A stretch of DNA of 64,000 bases from an uncultured Clostridia bacterium (GTDB taxonomy: Bacteria > Bacillota > Clostridia > Christensenellales > CAG-314): contig CALVWF010000008.1 in assembly GCA_944364615.1 (NCBI GenBank), positions 1-64,000 on the forward strand, given 5' to 3'. Position numbers and translations under genes: made by a program. Below the pieces are notes generated by a model. It was given only the letters and a program-made list of their open reading frames with translations, was not told the DNA's origin and did no database searches. Shown one piece after another: positions 8,114 to 16,011 of this stretch (its first letter is position 1; every line of letters starts with the position of its first letter).

Positions 8114-9283
8114 ATGGTAACACTTACAACAGCGGAAAACGCGCTCAAAACGTTGTATCTCGGTGTTGTTGCCAACCAACTCAATACGGGAATCAATCCG
8201 TTGCTTGCCAGATTCAACCAGACAACCAGCGACGTCTGGGGTAAAGAAATACGCAAACTTGCGCCTTTCGGTATCAACGGCGGTATCGGAGCGGGAACGG
8301 AAGACGGCACATTGCCTACCCCTGCGCAGAACAACTACGCACAGTTCGTTCTGGAACTCAAAAACCTGTACGGTACGATAGAAATTTCCGACAAGGCAAT
8401 ACGTGCAAGTCAGAACAGCAGCGGTGCCTTTGTCAATCTGCTCAACGCGGAAATGGAAGGACTTATCAAGGCAAGTAAATTCAACTTCGGACGTATGCTT
8501 TTCGGCGACGGAACGGGTACGCTTACAACCATACAGTTGCAGTCCGACAATACCGTAATAAAGGTAAACGACGTCAGAAATCTGATGGAAGGTATGGTGA
8601 TAGACATTGTGGACGCTGCAACCGGCGCGATCAATGTGGCAGGTCGTCGCATTACTTACATAGACCGCGCAAACAGACTTGTAGGACTGTCCGGCGCAAA
8701 TATCGATTCGTCGTCAATAGCCGAATTCGACATAGTGACCGTTCAGGGCAGTTTGATGAAGGAACTTACAGGTCTCGGCGCGTTGTTCGGCAACAGCGAA
8801 AAACTGTACGGATTGGTGCGTGCAGACAATCAGTGGCTCAATCCTTACAAGAAGACAAGTGCGGAACTTACAGACGTCGTGATTCAGACGGCAATAGACA
8901 ATCTTGAAGAAGTTGCGGGAAGCAACGCGGATTTCATTGTGTGCAGCAGCGGTGTCAAACGTGCTTATCAGAACTATCTTGTCACTAACCGCACCAACAT
9001 CGACGTAATGAACCTGCAAGGCGGTTACAAAGCCATTTCTTACAACGGTATTCCCGTTGTGTCTGACAGATTTGCCCCCAAGGGAACGATGTATATTTTG
9101 AATACATCCGATTTCCACCTGCATCAGTTGTGCGACTGGCGTTGGCTGGAAGGCGATGACGGCAGAGTAATCAAACAGGTTGCGGGCAGACCGGTTTACA
9201 CGGCAACGCTCGTAAAATATGCCGACCTTATCTGCGACCGTCCCATAGGACAAGGAATGATAAGCGGTATTACCGAACAGTAA
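8114..9283 (+). CDS. Major capsid protein, HK97 fold
   Basis: 389 residues; the main shell subunit. The order is an N-terminal arm, 'LYGTIEISDKAIRAS' at the E-loop to spine-helix region, a long mixed region, and a C-terminal domain with 'SNADFIVCSSGVKRAYQNYL' and 'YNGIPVVSDRFAPKGTMYIL', patterns usual in HK97-fold capsid proteins. It has its own strong binding site (AAAGGAG at 8097-8103). A stable hairpin follows the gene at 9296-9319, consistent with higher expression than its neighbours. Confidence 0.88.
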   Translation: MVTLTTAENALKTLYLGVVANQLNTGINPLLARFNQTTSDVWGKEIRKLAPFGINGGIGAGTEDGTLPTPAQNNYAQFVLELKNLYGTIEISDKAIRASQNSSGAFVNLLNAEMEGLIKASKFNFGRMLFGDGTGTLTTIQLQSDNTVIKVNDVRNLMEGMVIDIVDAATGAINVAGRRITYIDRANRLVGLSGANIDSSSIAEFDIVTVQGSLMKELTGLGALFGNSEKLYGLVRADNQWLNPYKKTSAELTDVVIQTAIDNLEEVAGSNADFIVCSSGVKRAYQNYLVTNRTNIDVMNLQGGYKAISYNGIPVVSDRFAPKGTMYILNTSDFHLHQLCDWRWLEGDDGRVIKQVAGRPVYTATLVKYADLICDRPIGQGMISGITEQ

Positions 9284-9295
9284 TTACAAACGGCA

Positions 9296-9319
9296 GGAAA
9301 GGGCAGCAATGCCCTTTCC
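9296..9319 (+). promoter_or_regulatory. Stable hairpin after the capsid gene
   Basis: A perfect 10-base stem (GGAAAGGGCA/TGCCCTTTCC) is closed by a GCAA loop of the GNRA type, with no T-tract. It sits between the capsid stop and the next ribosome binding site. It likely protects the capsid mRNA 3' end or partly attenuates transcription, as often seen after abundant head proteins. Confidence 0.6.
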
Positions 9320-9339
9320 CGAACCTTGCGGAGGGAAGA

Positions 9340-9675
9340 ATGAAAAAGAAATACCTTAAACAAGTTACGCGCGACCTTTACGACATTTCCCGACGCATAA
9401 GGGAAATCGACCGCTTTTACCGCATTATGTTTGACTGTCGCAGCGAAAGGTTCGAAGTACACAATCTGCGACAGGCAGGCAACACCTATTGTCTTACCGT
9501 ACCTTTCGACAGACTGGACGAACGCACGTTGACGCTTGTCAGAAAAACCCGTGTCGCAAGGGCAGAGGATGTGTTTAAAGATATCGAAAAACATAACCAC
9601 GTGGTAGAAAAATCGTTGCAAGACGATGTCAGGAAAAAGGCGGAAACAATGGTGGAGGAGATATTATGCAAATAA
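9340..9675 (+). CDS. Small conserved phage-block protein, function unknown
   Basis: 111 residues, basic at the N-terminus. 'DLYDISRRIREIDRFYRIMFDCRSERFEVHNL' resembles small proteins found after capsid genes in Gram-positive phages, which read as if they bind the head-tail interface, but no function is known to me. The C-terminal half is helical and charged. A strong GGAGGGAAG site precedes the ATG. It overlaps the gp4-like gene by 10 bases. Confidence 0.55.
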   Translation: MKKKYLKQVTRDLYDISRRIREIDRFYRIMFDCRSERFEVHNLRQAGNTYCLTVPFDRLDERTLTLVRKTRVARAEDVFKDIEKHNHVVEKSLQDDVRKKAETMVEEILCK

Positions 9676-10241
9676 AATCTATTTTAAAAAAATGCTGTGA
9701 TCACATGGATCTCGATGTGCCTGCCGAATGTTTTTCGGGCAACGAAGAACTGTTGCAGGAACAACTTGCCGAAGGCGGTACGCTCAACATTTTATTAAAA
9801 GGACTCAATTCGGTTGTGCGTGAAATAACTTCGGAATATTTTCCCGAAGTCTGTACGGCAACGGCTGAAACGGTCACGGGGGAAATACCTTTGGATGACC
9901 TCGAAGACATGGGAGAAATTCTGTATGCCACGGACGGCAACGGCGTGCGAGTCAGGACATTTTACCGCAACGGGTGCGTAGTGTTGCCTCATCCGGGCAG
10001 TTACTCACTTACCTATCTTCACCGCCCGTTGACCGATCTTTCCTTTGAGGACAGTTATTACAGTGCAAATTTCAATCTTACGGAAGACATACTTGCCTAC
10101 GGTGCGTTGTGCGAATACTGTCTGTACAAGGAAGATTACGACAATATGGCTATATGGGACAAGCGTTATAAGGACGGACTGCAATCGGTGTCACGTCCGA
10201 GACGCAATCTCGAAATGCCCCGACGGAGGTGGTTGATATAA
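9666..10241 (+). CDS. Head-tail connector, P22 gp4-like
   Basis: 191 residues. In P22-like phages gp4 forms a second ring under the portal and helps hold packaged DNA. The N-terminal helices, a central beta segment (GVRVRTFYRNGCVVLPHPGSYSLTYLH) and an aromatic helical end with 'ALCEYCLYKEDYDNMAIWDKRYKDGL' fit this adaptor family. Its place before the gp10-like gene supports the call. The last codons overlap the start of the next gene and hold that gene's GGAGG. Confidence 0.65.
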   Translation: MQIKSILKKCCDHMDLDVPAECFSGNEELLQEQLAEGGTLNILLKGLNSVVREITSEYFPEVCTATAETVTGEIPLDDLEDMGEILYATDGNGVRVRTFYRNGCVVLPHPGSYSLTYLHRPLTDLSFEDSYYSANFNLTEDILAYGALCEYCLYKEDYDNMAIWDKRYKDGLQSVSRPRRNLEMPRRRWLI

Positions 10242-11686
10242 TTTATCGTAAAGAACTGGATGTCGGCAACACACGAAAAAGCGTAGAAGTGGGTTTCATG
10301 GGAGGCACTGACACTGTGACGGAAGAAACGTTGCTCAGTCAGAAGGTCGGTAAAACGAGTTACAACGTTTCCGGAGACAGCGGTGCATTGACTGACACTT
10401 ACGGTATAGGCGAGGTGTTTGCCGAAGACGGAAGTAAAATGCAGGGAACAATGCCCGTTGACTCCGTTTGGTTTTTCAATCTCGGGGAAAACGGCAACAG
10501 ATATTTCATGCACGGCGGATCTTACGGCGATCTTATATATTTCGACACGTTGCATCCCACAGGTCCCAAATCCACGTTGCTGTCTTACGACTCACCGCCC
10601 GCACTGGTCAAATTTCGCTTGCAGGACGGTGACTCGGTGCTTATTACTCATCCCGACGGCCCCTTCGCAGTGTATCAGAATTTCGGGCTGTACAAGTATG
10701 AAGAGGGACCCAAGTTCAAGTCGGTTTGCGTGCATTACGAAAGGCTTTTCGGAATAACGGGACAGGACAACATATTATATTTTTCCGCCAATCTGGATCC
10801 GTTGAACTGGAACGTTTCCTCGGAAGAGGGCGGTTACATAGAGTTTGCCGACGAAAGGGGCAAACTGTTGCGTATAGTCAGTTTCATGGACTACGTTTAT
10901 CTTTTCCGTGAAAACGGAATTACAAGACTTTCCGCTTTTGCCGACCAGATGGATTTTTCCGTCAAACACATTTTTACCACAACCGGTAACGTTTATCCCG
11001 ATACCGTTGCTATATGCGGAGATCGAATGCTGTTTATGTGCAAGGACGGAATTTACGTTTTTAACGGTTCGGACACTGTAAAGATACTGTCCAACCTTGA
11101 CAATTACTACTGCGACGTCGACAACTTTGACGCATGCGCTGCTTATCACAACGGCAAGTACGTGTTGGCACTGCGTATAGATTTTGCCGACGGTGCCGCA
11201 GTACTGTGCGAACAGGGCGATTATGTCAACAACGCATTGATAATTTACGACGTCAGCAATGGCAGTTACACTGTGATGCGCGGAATGGACGTGTGCTGGC
11301 TTACGGGTACTGTAAGCCCGTCAAACAAACTGTTGATGTGTTTCAACGGTACGCATTCGAACAAGTTGGGCTGCCTTACCGACGACGGTATGATGTTCGG
11401 TGAGCCCTTGCCCAAGAGTTGGGCGGGACCGTTGACGGATCTGGGACAAAGTCTTGCTGTCAAACATCTCAAATACATTGTTCTGTACACTTTGTACGAC
11501 ATTACTCTTACTGTCGAGTCGGACGGCGAAAAACGTGAAATTGAGGTACGTGGCAGTAAAAAATCGCAAAAAATTCCGGTAAGACTGAGCGGAAGACTGT
11601 TTCGTGTGTCTTACGGAACAAACTTGCAACATATGAAGGTAGCGCGTCCGAAACTGGTATTTACAACGGGGTCGAGTGAAGTATGA
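10229..11686 (+). CDS. Packaged-DNA stabilisation protein, P22 gp10-like
   Basis: 485 residues, close to P22 gp10 (472). It contains repeated beta segments of a propeller ('YFMHGGSYGDLIYFDT', 'LLRIVSFMDYVYLFRENGITRL', 'ICGDRMLFMCKDGIYVFNGSD'), then a C-terminal beta domain. In P22 the protein plugs the portal tube and carries the needle. The start is uncertain. GTG 10229 lies inside the GGAGG sequence. The first ATG downstream in frame is near 10298. A rare ATT start at 10241, 11 bases after GGAGG, would give normal spacing and coupling to the preceding stop. The end overlaps the next gene by 4 bases. Confidence 0.7.
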   Translation: MVDIIYRKELDVGNTRKSVEVGFMGGTDTVTEETLLSQKVGKTSYNVSGDSGALTDTYGIGEVFAEDGSKMQGTMPVDSVWFFNLGENGNRYFMHGGSYGDLIYFDTLHPTGPKSTLLSYDSPPALVKFRLQDGDSVLITHPDGPFAVYQNFGLYKYEEGPKFKSVCVHYERLFGITGQDNILYFSANLDPLNWNVSSEEGGYIEFADERGKLLRIVSFMDYVYLFRENGITRLSAFADQMDFSVKHIFTTTGNVYPDTVAICGDRMLFMCKDGIYVFNGSDTVKILSNLDNYYCDVDNFDACAAYHNGKYVLALRIDFADGAAVLCEQGDYVNNALIIYDVSNGSYTVMRGMDVCWLTGTVSPSNKLLMCFNGTHSNKLGCLTDDGMMFGEPLPKSWAGPLTDLGQSLAVKHLKYIVLYTLYDITLTVESDGEKREIEVRGSKKSQKIPVRLSGRLFRVSYGTNLQHMKVARPKLVFTTGSSEV

Positions 11687-12783
11687 TTACGGTTAGAACA
11701 GTGGACGACAGCGTCAATACCGTCCGACGCAAAGTGGAGGGAATGTACAGAAATTCCGCCGTGACCACCCGCTCTCAGGTGTGGCAATTACAGCAAGCGC
11801 GCACGCTCGACGCTATGGACACTTCGAGATTTGTGTTTTCCTCAAAGGACAAAGCAAGGGTGGATCTGACTGTTAACGGCGCGGTGAGGTGTACGTCGGC
11901 GGTTGTGCGACTTACCGTAAACGGCTGTCAGTACAGGGTGCTCGGTTATACCGCAGGAGACGCTTTTGTATTCAGTCACACCATTTCAGTTACATTGACG
12001 GACAGCGTAAACATTGCGCAGTTGGTTATAGAGCAAGCGGAAGGAATGCAGTTGCTCAATCTGTGTTTCAGGGTACAGGGTACAAATCTTACGGACACAC
12101 CCACTCTTGTGGGATGTGCGTCGGGTGTGTACATGGAAGGGCATGTCAACGAACTGCGTATGCGCAATTCGTCCGATGTGCTTGCCGAGTTTGACGCTCC
12201 GATAGACACGCTCACATGCGCAGCGTGTAATGACACGGTTTACGCATTTGTCACTGCGGGAAACAACCTTTACTGTTACAATACGGCAACACAGCAGACA
12301 ACATTGCTTATGGATTCCGTTACGGATTTTGCCTGTTGCAAAGAGATTTACGGACAGCCCCTGTACGCCGTTTCAAGAGGCCGTCTTCTGCGTGCTGTGT
12401 GCGGAGCCGAGGCGGAAGATTGCAGTTTTGACGCTCTGGTGCTGGACAAGGGCAAGACTGACGGAGTAGTGTGCTCCGATTCGGTCAACGGGCAGCATCT
12501 TGTGGCACTGCAAACGGCGTGCGGTTACCGCGTTTATAGGTATGCCGACGGCGAATACGCTTATTGCGGTCTGATAGAAGGCGACCTTGTTGCGATAAGG
12601 CGCGAGGAAAACGACAACATTGTCTTTATACGCAAGAACGGCGGTATTGTAATGAGTTATACCGACGACACAATAAATCTTACACAGTCTTTTGACGTCG
12701 GACATTGGGACGATGCGGACATCGACAGCAACGGCAATGTGTTTTATTCTGTGGGACGAAGCGTCAACACAACAATGATTTAG
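11683..12783 (+). CDS. Unknown virion-module protein, beta-rich
   Basis: 366 residues, not recognised. The first 150 residues are beta-rich with a Val/Thr pattern. The rest shows propeller-like blades ('NDTVYAFVTAGNNLYCY', 'GQPLYAVSRGRLLRAV', 'NIVFIRKNGGIVMSYTDD'). About fifteen cysteines are scattered through it, unusual for a phage structural protein. It overlaps the gp10-like gene by 4 bases and is followed 8 bases later by the coiled-coil gene, so it belongs to the same operon. It may be a second tail-hub or needle-region component. Confidence 0.5.
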   Translation: MITVRTVDDSVNTVRRKVEGMYRNSAVTTRSQVWQLQQARTLDAMDTSRFVFSSKDKARVDLTVNGAVRCTSAVVRLTVNGCQYRVLGYTAGDAFVFSHTISVTLTDSVNIAQLVIEQAEGMQLLNLCFRVQGTNLTDTPTLVGCASGVYMEGHVNELRMRNSSDVLAEFDAPIDTLTCAACNDTVYAFVTAGNNLYCYNTATQQTTLLMDSVTDFACCKEIYGQPLYAVSRGRLLRAVCGAEAEDCSFDALVLDKGKTDGVVCSDSVNGQHLVALQTACGYRVYRYADGEYAYCGLIEGDLVAIRREENDNIVFIRKNGGIVMSYTDDTINLTQSFDVGHWDDADIDSNGNVFYSVGRSVNTTMI

Positions 12784-12791
12784 GAGGAACA

Positions 12792-13733
12792 ATGGCAATA
12801 AAATTTACCGAAAGTGCAGTGCAGACTGCAAGCAATTCGTACGAGCAGTACAAAAAACTTAAAGAACAGTTAAACAAGATAGACAGCCAATACGATACTA
12901 CCTATCGCGAACCGCAACTTGATCTGCCGGAAAGTCTCAATCTTAAAAAACTCGAGTACACAATGCCTACCGAAGAGCAGATTCTCAGTGCGGCCAAGGG
13001 GCAAAATCTTGCCGACTACAATAAGAAAACTCAGCAGTTGAACAGCGAAAAGGAAAGTTACAAACTTTCCAACACGCAGAAACAGAAACAGTTGCAAGAG
13101 GACGCTGACAGCAAAAAGGAAGAAATAAATCAGTCCCTTTCCGAACAGTTGCGCCGTATAGGAGAGCAGGTCATTAACAGCGGACTGGCACATTCGAGTA
13201 TATCTTCCTCCGCCAAAGAAGAAGCGGGCAAGCGTTCGGAAGAACAGTCGGCGGCGGTAGAACGGGAAAAAGACGTCGCATTGCAACAACTGGCAGAACA
13301 ACTGCAGTTGAAACTTGCTCAGTCCGCCCAAGAAATGCAGGCGTTGAAGGAAGCATACGAATCGGATGTTCAAGAAAGCGTCGACAAACTGACCGAAGAC
13401 GCGCGCAAAAAGTACGACGACGTGTTAAAGTACAATAACACCGTTGAAGAAAAGGAGCAGAAATATCAGGTTCAGCGCGAAGAGGCGCTCGCCGACGCGC
13501 GCAAGGACGAAGAACAGAGAATATCCGACCTGATAGAACTGTATGCCACGGTAGGCGAATCGGGTATAGAAGCACGAAAATCAAACGATAAATTGAAGTA
13601 CGTGACCGAATTTTTCGATTCCGTAGACAAACAGACGGCGCTTGCGATACTCAACAGCGATCCTACGCTCAAGGGTCACCTCGGGGTTTATTACGATTAC
13701 GTAGTGGACAGAGTCAACAGCAAAAAAGACTGA
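12792..13733 (+). CDS. Coiled-coil protein ending the virion module
   Basis: 313 residues, almost entirely alpha-helical. A long Gln/Lys/Glu-rich coiled coil runs from about 10 to 250 ('EQLQLKLAQSAQEMQALKEAYE'), interrupted by 'NSGLAHSSISSSAKEEAGKRSEEQ'. There is no signal peptide. In P22-like phages this place holds helical ejection proteins, so an internal virion or DNA-ejection protein is possible; a tail needle is another option. The start at ATG 12792 is chosen because GGAGGA lies 5 bases before it. A strong terminator follows 73 bases later. Confidence 0.55.
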   Translation: MAIKFTESAVQTASNSYEQYKKLKEQLNKIDSQYDTTYREPQLDLPESLNLKKLEYTMPTEEQILSAAKGQNLADYNKKTQQLNSEKESYKLSNTQKQKQLQEDADSKKEEINQSLSEQLRRIGEQVINSGLAHSSISSSAKEEAGKRSEEQSAAVEREKDVALQQLAEQLQLKLAQSAQEMQALKEAYESDVQESVDKLTEDARKKYDDVLKYNNTVEEKEQKYQVQREEALADARKDEEQRISDLIELYATVGESGIEARKSNDKLKYVTEFFDSVDKQTALAILNSDPTLKGHLGVYYDYVVDRVNSKKD

Positions 13734-13806
13734 CGGAATGTAAATTTCTTTACTGTCCGAATATTAAAAATCTCTTGTTTTAAAGAGTACTTGCTCGGTG
13801 ATTGGG

Positions 13807-13834
13807 GGCGAACGGTTTTTCCGTTCGCCTTTTG
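13807..13834 (+). terminator. Intrinsic terminator closing the virion module
   Basis: A perfect 9-base stem GGCGAACGG/CCGTTCGCC with a TTTTT loop is followed by TTTTGCTTT. Confidence 0.9.
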
Positions 13835-13860
13835 CTTTGTTCAAAAGTTTGCAAAAACGA

Positions 13861-13889
13861 TTGTAAAATACCGATAAGTAATGTATAAT
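13861..13889 (+). promoter_or_regulatory. Sigma-A promoter of the membrane-protein pair
   Basis: TTGTAA at 13861-13866 and TATAAT at 13884-13889, with a 17-base spacer, 55 bases before the GTG start at 13944. Confidence 0.7.
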
Positions 13890-13943
13890 CAATGTATATA
13901 CAGTTTATAAAACCGTTATTTGCGGTCAAAGAGGTGATAAAAA

Positions 13944-14786
13944 GTGAGAGTACAAAGCAACCATGCAATTGCGTATATGTTCCGCAATTCTTTTCCGCTG
14001 TTGTTTTTTGCAATAGTACCGGCAGTCCTTTTGGGATTGTTTGCAGGCAATGAAGGCGCATTGCGTTTCTTGAATGCGGCGGCAGAGTGGTGGAATCAAG
14101 GCGGTGTCATTGCCGAAGTTACCGTCGGCAAAGAAATGCTTTTTGACTTTACGATTGTCAGACTTGCCAATGTCGAAGGACTTATAGTCTTGGTGGGTTT
14201 TGTGCTTTACGTGTTTTCAACGGGATTTATTCTGGCAACGGTGGAGCGTCACATGCGACTTGGAGTAAGATTTTCAAGAGGAGCGATACGCAACGCCTTT
14301 TCCGTAATGGGAAGAGTCGCTCTGTTTATTCTGTTGCTCGTGGCTATAAACGAACTTTCCATGATGATAGTCGTAGGACTCGTTTCCATAATGGAAGAAA
14401 TAGGCGCCACAATGCGTTTCGTGATAGTTTTTGCAATGGCATTGCTGGTACTTGCTAAAATACTTTTCTGCTCTATCGTAGGATTGTTGCTGTGTTCGTT
14501 GCCCGTTTCGCAGTGCGACGACTACAAACTGAACGTGGCAATGTCCTATTCCTCCCGTCTGATGGGCAAACGCAACAACATCGTGCTGGCTTTGGTAATG
14601 CTTTTTCTGTTCAGCAAGGCGCTGACTTTTACCGTGGCGTATCTGCTCAGTCCGCTGAATCTGGATTTTATTGCCTATTGCCTGTACTATCTGTTCTGGA
14701 TCATGTATCTTCCCTGCCTTGCCGTAAAGGTGTATTTCGATGTGGCAGGCGAACCTCGCAAAGATCTTGAAAAGCAAATTTTTTGA
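13944..14786 (+). CDS. Polytopic membrane protein, function unknown
   Basis: 280 residues with about six hydrophobic helices (17-34, 69-98, 126-148, 155-183, 205-228, 235-258). There is no recognised domain. The GTG start is preceded by AGAGGTGAT. The gene is followed 17 bases later by another membrane protein of similar make-up, and the two form a short operon. The protein resembles in style the multi-helix integral proteins annotated only as hypothetical in clostridia. Confidence 0.65.
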   Translation: MRVQSNHAIAYMFRNSFPLLFFAIVPAVLLGLFAGNEGALRFLNAAAEWWNQGGVIAEVTVGKEMLFDFTIVRLANVEGLIVLVGFVLYVFSTGFILATVERHMRLGVRFSRGAIRNAFSVMGRVALFILLLVAINELSMMIVVGLVSIMEEIGATMRFVIVFAMALLVLAKILFCSIVGLLLCSLPVSQCDDYKLNVAMSYSSRLMGKRNNIVLALVMLFLFSKALTFTVAYLLSPLNLDFIAYCLYYLFWIMYLPCLAVKVYFDVAGEPRKDLEKQIF

Positions 14787-14803
14787 CGTTGTAAGAGGTG
14801 AAT

Positions 14804-15787
14804 ATGCAGTTTGTTAAAGCATTGGGCGTATCCGTGCACAACTGGAAAGTTATGGTCAAAGCACTGTTCTGTCAGTTGCTGATCATTGCTTTGGTGATCA
14901 CGTGCGCAAATCTTTTATTTTCCGACCTGTCGCAGCAGGTCAGTCAGATAATGGAATCGTTGCAACTGGGCGAATTTTTCCGTACGGTAATTACCGACAT
15001 TTCCGAAGGCAGTTTCAACAGCAGCGAATTTGCCGTACAACTTCAGGACATGATAGACCGCATAACACAGTCCATTCAGTCACTGCCGAATTTTCTCAAC
15101 AGGGTTGAGTTGTCCTATATAATCGCGATTATCATCGTTTGTATTTACCGCATGCTTGTTTCCGCAACCGACGTTACTGTGGCTTACCAGTTGAACGAGT
15201 TTATGACATCCAACGCGCGCAGACCGTTTACATGGTACTTCTTCAAAAAGTTCGGCAAGTCGTTGCGTTTTACGCTGTTGCAGTTTGTGATTTCCGGTCC
15301 GATGGATCTGCTTATTATTTTCGGTGTGGCGGGATTTTACGTAATGTTCCTTGTGGCGTTCAAGTGGTGGGCAATAATTCCCGCATTGCTGCTTGGGTTG
15401 GTACTTTACACTATAAGACATGTGTTCCTTGCATTCTGGTTGCCGACAATTGCGGCCACCGACGCGGTCAGCGTTTACAACGCTTTGCGTGACGGCATAG
15501 CCAAGTTGATGTACTGCTTCTGGAAAGTATTCTGGAAAAACTTCGTCATTCTGCTTACCGTGGTTCTGCTGTCGGTGGGCGTGGTTATACTGACGCGTAA
15601 CCTTCCCGAAACGTTAAACACGTCGATGGTAACTTTGGTTGCGACTTCGATAATAAGCCTTGTCGGATTTTTCACAATGAAGTGCGTCAATATGGCAGAG
15701 TACTTCAAAGCCAACAACAGGCCGTTTTTCTACAAACGATTCAATGTTTACGGCACTGAGATTGTGCGCAAGAAGGCCGTTAAGTGA
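14804..15787 (+). CDS. Polytopic membrane protein, second of a pair
   Basis: 327 residues. About six helices (16-37, 97-118, 155-175, 178-205, 240-264, 275-295) and a hydrophilic, probably external segment at about 38-95 that is amphipathic. ATG 14804 is used because AGAGGTG lies just before it; a GTG two codons earlier lies within that site. There is no family match I can name. The segment with 'NDVTVAYQLN'-like polar residues and 'FKKFGKSLRFTLLQFV' resembles the helix-loop pattern of its upstream partner, so the two may be distant relatives or form a complex. Confidence 0.65.
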   Translation: MQFVKALGVSVHNWKVMVKALFCQLLIIALVITCANLLFSDLSQQVSQIMESLQLGEFFRTVITDISEGSFNSSEFAVQLQDMIDRITQSIQSLPNFLNRVELSYIIAIIIVCIYRMLVSATDVTVAYQLNEFMTSNARRPFTWYFFKKFGKSLRFTLLQFVISGPMDLLIIFGVAGFYVMFLVAFKWWAIIPALLLGLVLYTIRHVFLAFWLPTIAATDAVSVYNALRDGIAKLMYCFWKVFWKNFVILLTVVLLSVGVVILTRNLPETLNTSMVTLVATSIISLVGFFTMKCVNMAEYFKANNRPFFYKRFNVYGTEIVRKKAVK

Positions 15788-15792
15788 TTTTG

Positions 15793-15820
15793 CGGGCGAC
15801 TGATGTCGCCCGTTATTTTT
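15793..15820 (+). terminator. Intrinsic terminator of the membrane-protein pair
   Basis: CGGGCGAC/GTCGCCCG stem with a TGAT loop, followed by TTATTTTT. Confidence 0.9.
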
Positions 15821-15840
15821 GTGCGGAGGCACGTTTTTAG

Positions 15841-15869
15841 TTGTCAATCGGTGGATTTAATTGTATAAT
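15841..15869 (+). promoter_or_regulatory. Sigma-A promoter of rnj
   Basis: TTGTCA at 15841-15846, a 17-base spacer and TATAAT at 15864-15869. It leaves an untranslated leader of about 135 bases before the RNase J start. Confidence 0.7.
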
Positions 15870-16011
15870 TTTATCATAGTGGCGGTTTGTTTGCGCTACT
15901 TTTGACAACGGCGTGTAAAGACAGGTTGCAAAGACAACAATTATATTACACGCTTATTAAAATTAACCTGTGCGCAGGCTGATGCGCCGGGCAGACATAT
16001 ATAGAGGTAAT

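Larger units (their letters stand above)
2345..13834 (+). mobile_element. Compact P22-like virion module without integrase, replication or lysis genes
   Basis: From the regulatory sites at 2345 to the terminator at 13807-13834 the order is: regulator, inverted secreted protein, large terminase, two small proteins, portal, probable scaffold, major capsid protein, small conserved protein, gp4-like connector, gp10-like stabilisation protein, unknown, coiled-coil protein. Genes from 3765 on share one strand and mostly overlap or nearly touch. No integrase, excisionase, repressor, replication protein, holin, endolysin, tail spike or flanking direct repeat was found. All reading frames look intact and terminase motifs are complete. 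Codon use looks like the neighbouring chromosome, which suggests long residence. Prophage remnant, satellite and domesticated particle (gene-transfer-agent-like) remain open. Confidence 0.75.

Noticed and set aside
2300..13900. Attachment-site direct repeats flanking the capsid block
   Set aside because: I compared both flanks by eye and found no shared sequence long enough to propose attL/attR, and no tRNA gene lies nearby.
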